From contig DATDGI010000191.1 of NCBI GenBank assembly GCA_036522155.1, forward strand, positions 1 through 13,158: 13,158 nucleotides of DNA, read 5' to 3'. The notes beneath the pieces were generated by a model. The model saw only the letters and a program-made list of their open reading frames with translations. It had not been told where the DNA came from and ran no database searches. Source of the stretch: UBA9676 sp036522155. GTDB lineage: Bacteria > Actinomycetota > Actinomycetes > Streptosporangiales > Streptosporangiaceae. Below are positions 5,943-12,421 of this stretch, in pieces. The position numbers were made by a program, and so were the translations under genes. Position 1 is the stretch's first letter; every line of letters begins with the position of its first letter.

Positions 5943-7925
5943 GTGTCACGCCAGCAGCTTCACCTCACCCTCGCCGGCCGCGAGCATGTGGTGGAAGCGG
6001 GCACGACCGCGGCGGCCCTGCTCGCGCCGGGCGGGACCACCACCGCCTCGCCGGTGATCGCCGTCCGGGTCAACGGCGAGCTGCGGGATCTGGCCGCGCC
6101 GCTGGCCGACGGCGACCAGGTCGAGCCGGTCGAGCTGGCCAGCCCGGACGGCCGGGCCATCCTGCGGCACTCCACCGCGCACGTGCTGGCCCAGGCCGTC
6201 CAGGACCTGTTCCCGCACGCGAAGCTGGGCATCGGCCCCCCGGTCGAGAATGGCTTCTATTACGACTTCGACGTGCCGCAGCCGTTTGGCCCGGACGACC
6301 TGACCACCATCGAGCAGCGGATGCGCGCCATCGTCAAGCAGGGCCAGCGGTTCTCCCGGCGGGTGGTGAGCGACGAGGCGGCCCGCGCCGAACTAGCGGC
6401 CGAGCCGTACAAACTGGAACTCATCGGCCTCAAGGGCAGCGCCCACGACGAGGAGGCGGTCGAGGTCGGCGGGTCCGAGCTGACCATCTACGACAACCTC
6501 GACGCCGCCACCGGCGAGCTGTGCTGGAAGGACCTGTGCCGGGGCCCGCACCTGCCGACCACCCGGCAGATTCCCGCGTTCAAGCTGATGCGCACCGGCG
6601 GCGCGTACTGGCGGGGCAGCGAGAAGAACCAGCAGCTGCAGCGGATCTACGGCACCGCCTCGGAGTCCCGCCAGGCGCAGGACGACTACCTGAGGATGCT
6701 GGCCGAGGCGGAACGGCGGGACCACCGCAAGCTCGGCGCGGAACTGGACCTGTTCTCGTTCCCCACCGAGATTGGCAGCGGGCTCGCGGTGTTCCACCCC
6801 AAGGGCGGGACGGTCCGGCGGATCATGGAGGACTACTCCCGGCAGCGGCACATCGAGGCCGGGTACCAGTTCGTGAACAGCCCGCACATCAGCAAGTCGG
6901 ACCTGTTCGAGACCTCCGGGCACCTGGGCTGGTTCGCCGAGAACATGTACCCGCCCATGGAACTGGAGGGCGCCAGGTACTACCTCAAGCCGATGAACTG
7001 CCCATTCCACATCCTGGTGTACCGGGCGCGCGGGCGGTCCTACCGGGAACTGCCGATGCGGCTGTTCGAGTTCGGCACCGTGTACCGGTACGAGAAGTCC
7101 GGGGTCGTGCACGGCCTGACCCGCGTCCGCGGCCTGACCATGGACGACTCGCACATCTTCTGCACCCGGGAGCAGGTCGGCGACGAGCTGAAGCGGCTGC
7201 TCTCGTTCGTGCTGAACCTGCTGCGCGACTACGGGCTGTCCGACTTCTACCTGGAGCTGTCCACCCGGGACGACGCCAAGGAGAAGTTCGTCGGCAGCGA
7301 CGAGGACTGGGCCCACGCCACCGCGATGCTGGCCGAGGCGGCGGCCGAGTCCGGCCTGGATCTGGTGGCCGATCCCGGCGGCGCCGCCTTCTACGGGCCG
7401 AAGATCTCGGTGCAGGTCAAGGACGCCATCGGGCGCACCTGGCAGCTGTCCACCATCCAGCTTGACTACAACGAGCCCAAGCGGTTCGGGCTGGAGTATC
7501 AGGCGGCGGACGGCTCGCGGCAGGAGCCGATCATGATTCACCGGGCGCTGTTTGGCTCGATCGAGCGGTTCTTCGGCATCCTGGTCGAGCACTACGCGGG
7601 CGCCTTCCCGCCGTGGCTGGCACCGGTGCAGGTGGCCGGGATCCCGATCACCGCGGCGCACGTGCCCTACCTGGAGCAGGTGGCCGCGCGGCTGCGCGAG
7701 CAGGGAATCCGGGTGGAGATCGACGACAGCGACGACCGGATGCAGAAGAAGATCCGCACCGCGCAGCGCCAGAAGGTGCCGTACATGCTGCTGGCCGGGG
7801 ACGACGACGTGGCGGCCGGGGCGGTGTCGTTCCGCTACCGCAGCGGCGAGCAGAAGAACGGCGTGCCGGTGGCCGACGCGGTGGCCGAGATCGTCCAGGC
7901 GGTGGCAGAGCGGGTCCAGGTCTGA
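5943..7925 (+). CDS. thrS: threonyl-tRNA synthetase
   Basis: ThrRS (EC 6.1.1.3) charges tRNA-Thr in the cytoplasm. The 660-residue protein has the complete bacterial layout: an N-terminal TGS domain (about 1-65); an editing (SAD) domain with HSTAH (H76, H80) and DLCRGPH (C199, H203); a class II catalytic core (about 265-555); and a C-terminal anticodon-binding domain ending near DDVAAGAVSFRYRSG. Zinc ligands of the active site are C353 in MNCPFH, H404 in DDSHIF and H533 in MIHRA. Motif 2 reads RYEKSGVVHGLTRVRG, and motif 3 contains GSIERFFG. The GTG at 5943 is chosen because AAAGGAG (5930-5936) is ideally spaced; an in-frame ATG at 5907 would add 12 residues but has no good ribosome site. It is the first gene of the thrS-pimA block. 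Confidence 0.97.
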   Translation: MSRQQLHLTLAGREHVVEAGTTAAALLAPGGTTTASPVIAVRVNGELRDLAAPLADGDQVEPVELASPDGRAILRHSTAHVLAQAVQDLFPHAKLGIGPPVENGFYYDFDVPQPFGPDDLTTIEQRMRAIVKQGQRFSRRVVSDEAARAELAAEPYKLELIGLKGSAHDEEAVEVGGSELTIYDNLDAATGELCWKDLCRGPHLPTTRQIPAFKLMRTGGAYWRGSEKNQQLQRIYGTASESRQAQDDYLRMLAEAERRDHRKLGAELDLFSFPTEIGSGLAVFHPKGGTVRRIMEDYSRQRHIEAGYQFVNSPHISKSDLFETSGHLGWFAENMYPPMELEGARYYLKPMNCPFHILVYRARGRSYRELPMRLFEFGTVYRYEKSGVVHGLTRVRGLTMDDSHIFCTREQVGDELKRLLSFVLNLLRDYGLSDFYLELSTRDDAKEKFVGSDEDWAHATAMLAEAAAESGLDLVADPGGAAFYGPKISVQVKDAIGRTWQLSTIQLDYNEPKRFGLEYQAADGSRQEPIMIHRALFGSIERFFGILVEHYAGAFPPWLAPVQVAGIPITAAHVPYLEQVAARLREQGIRVEIDDSDDRMQKKIRTAQRQKVPYMLLAGDDDVAAGAVSFRYRSGEQKNGVPVADAVAEIVQAVAERVQV

Positions 7926-7939
7926 CCGGGCGCCCGCCC

Positions 7940-7952
7940 TATGCTGCTAGTC
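7940..7952 (+). promoter_or_regulatory. -10-like TATGCT 7 bases before the HIT-gene ATG
   Basis: TATGCT (7940-7945) fits the TANNNT -10 pattern of actinobacterial housekeeping promoters and is followed by 7 bases and then ATG 7953, so transcription would begin at or next to the start codon (leaderless mRNA). No ribosome site precedes this ATG, which supports the reading. Just upstream is the palindrome CGGGCGCCCG (7927-7936) after the thrS stop. Confidence 0.45.
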
Positions 7953-8525
7953 ATGTCCAACCAGCCGGCCGGAGAGCAGGACGCGCAGGGTGGGGCGGGT
8001 GTGCCGGACGGGTTCCAGCGGCTGTGGATGCCGCACCGGATGGCCTACCTCAAGGGCGAGAACCGGGTGACGGGCAGCAGCCAGGAGGAATGCCCGTTCT
8101 GCCGGATCCCCACCCTGGGCGACGTGGAGGGCCTGATCGTGGGCCGGGGCGCGGCCGTGTACACGGTGCTGAACCTGTACCCCTACAACGCCGGCCACCT
8201 GATGGTGTGCCCCTACCGGCACGTCGCCGACTACACCGACCTGGACGGGCCGGAGACCGCCGAACTGGCTGACCACACCAAGCGGGCGATGACCGCCCTG
8301 CGCGCCGCCACCGGCGCGCAGGGCTTCAACATCGGCATGAACATGGGCGCGGTGGCGGGCGCGGGCATCGCCGCCCACCTGCACCAGCACGTCGTCCCCC
8401 GGTGGGGCGGGGACACCAACTTCATGCCGGTCGTCGGCGGGACCAGGGTGCTGCCGCAGCTGCTGTCGCAGACCAGGGACCTGATCGCGGCCAGCTGGCC
8501 GGCCGACGGCCGGGTGACGAGCTGA
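7953..8525 (+). CDS. HIT-family hydrolase, Ap4A phosphorylase-like
   Basis: This is a 190-residue histidine-triad protein. The triad is HLHQHVV (142-148), followed by PRWGGDTNF (149-157). That RWxGD extension, the segment LNLYPYNAGHLMVCPYRH (73-90) and the WMPHRMAYL start are what I recall from the mycobacterial diadenosine tetraphosphate phosphorylase Rv2613c. A likely role is breakdown of Ap4A, a by-product of aminoacyl-tRNA synthetases, which suits its place directly behind thrS. CPFC (47-50) may bind metal. Substrate is inferred; ADP-hydrolysing or other nucleotidyl activity is possible. ATG 7953 is chosen over ATG 7941 because a -10-like box ends 7 bases before it and homologues do not need the extra four residues. 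Its 3' end converges on the EF-G-like gene. Confidence 0.88.
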   Translation: MSNQPAGEQDAQGGAGVPDGFQRLWMPHRMAYLKGENRVTGSSQEECPFCRIPTLGDVEGLIVGRGAAVYTVLNLYPYNAGHLMVCPYRHVADYTDLDGPETAELADHTKRAMTALRAATGAQGFNIGMNMGAVAGAGIAAHLHQHVVPRWGGDTNFMPVVGGTRVLPQLLSQTRDLIAASWPADGRVTS

Positions 8526-8549
8526 CCGGTCACCGCCCGGCCGGGCCGG
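8526..8549. other. convergent gap with GC palindrome
   Basis: These 24 bases separate the HIT-gene stop from the EF-G-like stop on the other strand. They contain the perfect 12-base palindrome GCCCGGCCGGGC (8535-8546), and outer bases ACCGG (8525-8529) and CCGGT (8546-8550) are also complementary. It could help end transcription from both sides, but there is no T-run and the palindrome has no proper loop, so a terminator call is weak. Confidence 0.3.
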
Positions 8550-10688
8550 TTACTCGCCGGCGGCCAGCTTGTCGGCCAGGTGCGAGGTCAGCGGCTCGTA
8601 GCGCAGGTAGGACCGGCTGAACGAGCCGGTGCCGTGCGACATCGAGCGCAGGTCGATGGCGTAGCGGGTGAGCTCAAGCTCCGGCACCTCGGCCTTCACC
8701 AGGGTGCGGCCACCCGGGACCGGCTCGGTGCCGAGCACCCGGCCCCGCCGCGAGGACAGGTCGGACATGACCGCGCCCACGTACTCGTCGTCGACGAGCA
8801 CCGACAGCTCGGCCACCGGCTCCAGCAGCAGCACCTTGGCCTTGGCGGCGGCGTCCTTGAGCGCGGCCCGGCCCGCCTTCTGGAAGGCCATGTCGGAGGA
8901 GTCCACCGAGTGCGCCTTGCCGTCGAACAGGGTGACCCGGATGTCCACCATCGGGTAGCCGGCCAGCACCCCCTGTTCCAGCTGGGCCCGGACGCCCTTC
9001 TCCACCGACGGGATGAACTGCCGGGGCACGACCCCGCCGACGATCTTGTCGACGAACTCGAACCCGCCGCCGGACGGCAGCGGCTCCACCTCGATGTGGC
9101 AGATGCCGAACTCGCCGTGGCCGCCGGTCTGCTTCACGTTGCGGCCCAGCCCCTGGGCCTTGCCGGCCACCGTCTCCCGCAGGGCCACCCGCAGCGGGGT
9201 GGTCTCCACGGCCACCCCGTACCGGCTGCTCAGCCGGTCCAGCAGCAGGTCGGAATGGGCCTCGCCCATGCACCACAGCACGAGCTGGCGGGTTTCCGCG
9301 TTCATCTCCATCCGCAGCGTCGGGTCCTCGGCCACCAGCCGGGCCAGCGACTGCGACATCTTGTCCTCGTCCGCCTTGGACTTGGCGGTGATCGCTATCG
9401 GCAGCAGCGGCTCGGGCACCGCCCACGGGTCCATCAGCAGCGGGCGTTCCTTGCTGGACAGGGTGTCGCCGGTTTCCGCGCTGGTCAGCTTGGCGACGGC
9501 GCAGATGTCGCCGGCCGGGCAGGAGGAAACGGGGCGCTGCTGCTTGCCCAGCGGCGAGGTGAGGGCGCCGACCCGCTCGTCGGTGTCGTGGTCCGCGTGG
9601 CCGCGCTCGGCCTGCCCGTGCCCGGACACGTGCATCACCACATCTGGCCGCAGGGTGCCGGAGAACACCCGGACCAGGCTGACCCGGCCGACATAGGGGT
9701 CCAAGGCGGTCTTGACCACCTCGGCCAGCAGCGGCCCGTCCGGGTCGCAGTGGATGCCGGTGACCGGCTTGCCGTCCAGCGTGGTCACGGCGGGCAGCGG
9801 GTGCTCGTCGGGCGGCGGGAACGCCTGGGTGATCACTTCCAGCAGCTCGTCCAGGCCGATCCCGTGCGGGCTTGACGCGGCCAGCACCGGGTAGAAGCTG
9901 CCCCGGGCGACCGCCGTCTCCAGGTCCTCGATCAGGCTCTTGGGGTCGATCTCCTCGCCGGAGAGGTAGGCGTCCATCAGGGACTCGTCCTCGCTCTCCT
10001 GGATGATCCCCTCGATCAGCGACCCGCGCAGCTCCGCGGCCAGGTCGGCGTCGCCGGGGTCGGGGTCGCGCTCGGCGCGCTGGCCGCCTGAGTAGTCGAA
10101 CAGCCGGCCCGACAGCAGCCCGATCAGGCCGCTCACTTCCCCCTTGGCGTTGCTCACCGGCAGGTACAGCGGGGCCACGGACTCGCCGAAGGCGGCCCGG
10201 CAGGCGGCCAGGGCCTGCTCGAAGTCGGCCCGCTGGTGGTCGATCTTGGTGATGATGACGGCCCGCGGCATGCCGACCGCGGCGCACTCCTCCCAGAGCA
10301 TCCGGGTGAGCCCGTCCACGCCCTCGGTGGCCGGCACCGCGAACAGGGCCGCGTCCGCGGCCCGCAGCCCGGCCCGGAGGTCACCGGTGAAGTCGGCGTA
10401 CCCGGGGGTGTCCAGCAGGTTGATCTTGACCCCGGCGTGCGCCAGCGGGGCGAGCGTGAGGTTGACCGACCGCTGCTGCCGGATCTCAACCTCGTCGAAG
10501 TCGCTGACGGTGGTGCCATCCTCCACCCGGCCGGTCCGCTGGATGGCGCCGGTGGCCGCCAGCAGTGCCTCGACCAGGGTGGTCTTGCCAGCTCCGGAAT
10601 GGCCGACCAGCACCACGTTGCGCACGCTGCTGTGCTGGCCGGCCGCTGGCGCACCGCCCGCGGCTGTGGATCCTCTCCGTTCTGTCAC
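8550..10688 (-). CDS. fusA2: elongation factor G-like translational GTPase (EF-G2 type)
   Basis: This 712-residue protein is related to elongation factor G and has the full domain order: G domain (P-loop GHSGAGKT 29-36, DTPGYADF 93-100, TKID 147-150), a beta-barrel domain II, and C-terminal domains III-V (GHGEFGI, then YPMVDIRVTLFDGKAHSVD and the final sheet). It belongs to the accessory EF-G2 group (Rv0120c type) rather than the main EF-G: the switch II motif reads DTPGYADF where canonical EF-G has DTPGHVDF, so the catalytic His is Tyr, and the Gly-Ile-Thr-Ile switch I motif is absent (QQRSVNLTLAPL instead). Ribosome-stimulated GTP hydrolysis may therefore be weak or absent. The start GTG 10688 has AGGAGG (10695-10700) six bases upstream; GTG 10691 would be only three away. 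It is the only minus-strand gene in the thrS-pimA block. Confidence 0.92.
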   Translation of the reverse strand: MTERRGSTAAGGAPAAGQHSSVRNVVLVGHSGAGKTTLVEALLAATGAIQRTGRVEDGTTVSDFDEVEIRQQRSVNLTLAPLAHAGVKINLLDTPGYADFTGDLRAGLRAADAALFAVPATEGVDGLTRMLWEECAAVGMPRAVIITKIDHQRADFEQALAACRAAFGESVAPLYLPVSNAKGEVSGLIGLLSGRLFDYSGGQRAERDPDPGDADLAAELRGSLIEGIIQESEDESLMDAYLSGEEIDPKSLIEDLETAVARGSFYPVLAASSPHGIGLDELLEVITQAFPPPDEHPLPAVTTLDGKPVTGIHCDPDGPLLAEVVKTALDPYVGRVSLVRVFSGTLRPDVVMHVSGHGQAERGHADHDTDERVGALTSPLGKQQRPVSSCPAGDICAVAKLTSAETGDTLSSKERPLLMDPWAVPEPLLPIAITAKSKADEDKMSQSLARLVAEDPTLRMEMNAETRQLVLWCMGEAHSDLLLDRLSSRYGVAVETTPLRVALRETVAGKAQGLGRNVKQTGGHGEFGICHIEVEPLPSGGGFEFVDKIVGGVVPRQFIPSVEKGVRAQLEQGVLAGYPMVDIRVTLFDGKAHSVDSSDMAFQKAGRAALKDAAAKAKVLLLEPVAELSVLVDDEYVGAVMSDLSSRRGRVLGTEPVPGGRTLVKAEVPELELTRYAIDLRSMSHGTGSFSRSYLRYEPLTSHLADKLAAGE

Positions 10689-10811
10689 CACTCGCCTCCT
10701 GCTGGTTAGTTCGGCTACGTCATGACCAGCCTTTACCTCCCGGCCATCCGACCACAAGCCCTGAGCCGGAATCGTCCGGCTCCGGGCCGAGGCTCTAGGA
10801 TTTCGACCGCC
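10689..10811. promoter_or_regulatory. divergent fusA2 / pgsA promoter region
   Basis: This 123-base divergent region holds, for pgsA on the plus strand, a -10-like TAGGAT (10796-10801) ten bases before the ATG. For fusA2 on the minus strand there is a possible TTGTGG (10757 down to 10752) and TAAAGG (10735 down to 10730) pair with a 16-base spacer, followed by the strong ribosome site AGGAGG (10700 down to 10695). The fusA2 pair is weak. A perfect inverted repeat at 10763-10782 lies between them. Confidence 0.4.
10763..10782. repeat. perfect inverted repeat, 8-bp arms with 4-base spacer
   Basis: GAGCCGGA (10763-10770) and TCCGGCTC (10775-10782) are exact reverse complements separated by ATCG. 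The element covers the place where a -35 box for the pgsA promoter would fall (about 17 bases before TAGGAT), so a protein bound here could control pgsA-patA-pimA and possibly fusA2. It could instead act as an RNA hairpin in a longer transcript; no T-run follows on either strand. Confidence 0.55.
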
Positions 10812-11462
10812 ATGCTGAATGCGCTGCGCCCGTTCATCGCCCGCCTGCTGACGCCGGTCGGGGAGGCGCTGGCGCGTACGCCCATCACCCCGAACGCCAT
10901 CACCATCACCGGCACGGCCGGGGTGGTGGCGGGGGCCCTGTGGCTGTTCCCCACCGGTCACCTGTTCGCTGGCGCGGTCGTCTGCACCGTTTTCGTGCTG
11001 GCCGACATGCTCGACGGCGCGCTGGCCCGGGTGAAGGGAACCAGCGGCGCCTGGGGCGCTTTCCTGGACTCCACCCTGGACCGGGTCGGGGATGCGGCGG
11101 TGTTCGCCGGGCTGACCATCTGGCTGGCCCGTTCCGGCCAGCGGCCGCTGGCGCTGGTGGCGCTGTTCTGCCTGGTCGCCGGCGGCCTGGTGTCCTACGC
11201 CAAGGCGCGGGCCGAGGGCCTGGGGCTGCGCTGCGACGTGGGCATCGCCGAACGCTCAGAGCGGCTGCTGATCGGGCTGACCTCGGCCGGCCTGAGCGGG
11301 CTCGGGGTGCCGTATGTGCTCGCCATCGGGCTGTGGGCGCTGGCCGTGCTGACCACGATCACGTTCGGCCAGCGGGTACTCGCGGTACGGGCCGCTGCCG
11401 TGCCTGACCAGGCGGGCGCGGGCCCGGGCCGGGCGGGCGCAAGCCGGGGAGGGCCGGAATGA
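10812..11462 (+). CDS. pgsA: phosphatidylinositol phosphate synthase (CDP-alcohol phosphatidyltransferase)
   Basis: This integral membrane enzyme joins CDP-diacylglycerol and inositol-1-phosphate to make phosphatidylinositol phosphate, the precursor of PI and all PIMs. The 216-residue protein carries the exact CDP-alcohol phosphotransferase signature D-x2-DG-x2-AR-x8-G-x3-D-x3-D from D65 to D90 (D65, D68, G69, A72, R73, G82, D86, D90). It has several hydrophobic helices (about 33-46, 51-66, 95-106, 112-127, 160-184). PITPNAITITGT (24-35), KARAEGLG (131-138) and GIAERSERL (144-152) fit the actinobacterial PI-phosphate synthase subgroup rather than phosphatidylglycerophosphate synthase. The tail from about 194 is Ala/Gly-rich and probably disordered. 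ATG 10812 is chosen because homology begins there; ATG 10722 would add 30 low-complexity residues across the promoter. Its TGA overlaps patA (ATGA). Confidence 0.93.
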   Translation: MLNALRPFIARLLTPVGEALARTPITPNAITITGTAGVVAGALWLFPTGHLFAGAVVCTVFVLADMLDGALARVKGTSGAWGAFLDSTLDRVGDAAVFAGLTIWLARSGQRPLALVALFCLVAGGLVSYAKARAEGLGLRCDVGIAERSERLLIGLTSAGLSGLGVPYVLAIGLWALAVLTTITFGQRVLAVRAAAVPDQAGAGPGRAGASRGGPE

Positions 11463-12421
11463 AGGACGCGCTGGCGGCGGTCAAGGGCTGGCTGGTCTAC
11501 CGCGGTTATGTGCTGGCCTGGGCGCTGGTCTGCCGGGTGCCCGAGTCGTGGGCCCGGCTGGTGTTCCAGTTCGCCGGCGACATCGCCTGGCGCCGTCAGG
11601 GCCGGGGCGTGCAGCGGCTGGAGGCCAACCTGCGCCGCGTGATCGGCCCGCAGGCCTCGGGAAAGGAACTGCGCACCCTGTCCCGGGCGGGCATGCGCTC
11701 CTACGCCCGCTACTGGATGGAGGTGTTCCGGCTGCCGGTCATCAGCGGTGACCGGATCCTCGCCGACGTCCTCTCCACCGGGGGGGAGAACAAGGCCTTC
11801 GAGTTCGTGGCGGCCGGCCGCGGGGTCGTCTTCGCCCTGCCGCACATGGGCAACTGGGAGTCGGCGGGCGCCTGGATCATCCTGCGCGGCGCGGGCACGT
11901 TCACCACCGTGGCCGAGCGGCTCAAGCCGGAATCGGTGTACCGGCGGTTCCTCGCCTTCCGTGAGTCGCTCGGGTTCGAGGTGCTGCCCGCCACCGGCGG
12001 CAACAGCCGGTTCGGCATCCTGGCCCAGCGGCTGCGGGCGGGCGGGATGGTTGCCCTGCCCGCCGACCGGGACGTCACCGGCAGCGGCATCGAGGTGGAC
12101 TTCTTCGGGGAGAAGGCCCGGATGATGGGCGGCCCGGCGGCGCTGGCCGTGCAGACCGGCGCCGCGCTGCTCCCGGTCACGCTCTGGTTCGAGGGCCGGA
12201 ACTGGGCCATCGACATCAGGGGCGAGATCCCGGTCCCGGCCGAGGGCAGCCGGCGGGACAAGGTGGCCGCGATGACCCAGCAGATGGCGGACGTGTTCGC
12301 CGAGGGCATCGCCGCGCACCCGGAGGACTGGCACATGCTGCAGCGGGTCTTCGTCGCCGACTTCGACCCGGCCTGGCTGGCGGCCAGCGCGGCCAGCGTC
12401 AACGGGGACGGCACCCGGTGA
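11459..12421 (+). CDS. patA: phosphatidylinositol mannoside acyltransferase
   Basis: This 320-residue enzyme belongs to the LpxL/HtrB-type lysophospholipid acyltransferase family and, by context, is the PatA orthologue (Rv2611c type). PatA transfers a fatty acyl chain to the mannose residue of PIM1/PIM2 at the inner face of the cytoplasmic membrane. The catalytic HxxxxE-type motif is HMGNWE (H129 to E134), and a second conserved block RAGGMVALPADRDV (about 208-221) follows. An amphipathic or membrane-associated N-terminus (VYRGYVLAWALVC, 13-25) is present without a cleavable signal. Tight coupling to pgsA upstream and pimA downstream, both by 4-base overlaps, strongly supports the PIM role over a lipid A role, which this organism type lacks. 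Confidence 0.93.
   Translation: MKDALAAVKGWLVYRGYVLAWALVCRVPESWARLVFQFAGDIAWRRQGRGVQRLEANLRRVIGPQASGKELRTLSRAGMRSYARYWMEVFRLPVISGDRILADVLSTGGENKAFEFVAAGRGVVFALPHMGNWESAGAWIILRGAGTFTTVAERLKPESVYRRFLAFRESLGFEVLPATGGNSRFGILAQRLRAGGMVALPADRDVTGSGIEVDFFGEKARMMGGPAALAVQTGAALLPVTLWFEGRNWAIDIRGEIPVPAEGSRRDKVAAMTQQMADVFAEGIAAHPEDWHMLQRVFVADFDPAWLAASAASVNGDGTR

Noticed and set aside
6393..7661. Minus-strand open frame (422 codons) opposite thrS
   Set aside because: Shadow of the conserved ThrRS core; its translation shows no family features.
8580..9875. Plus-strand open frame (431 codons), and a second minus-strand frame at 8674-10287, over the EF-G-like gene
   Set aside because: Both are out-of-frame shadows of a full-length translational GTPase and show only low-complexity sequence.
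10722..10811. Earlier ATG for pgsA at 10722
   Set aside because: It would add 30 non-conserved residues across the candidate promoter and the inverted repeat, with no ribosome site.
10689..10961. N-terminal extension of the EF-G-like protein to 10961
   Set aside because: The extra 91 residues are low-complexity, cross the pgsA start and lie upstream of the strong AGGAGG ribosome site used by GTG 10688.
11195..12334. Minus-strand open frames opposite pgsA/patA/pimA (also 11710-12891)
   Set aside because: They run antisense through three conserved overlapping genes and have no domain or start signal.
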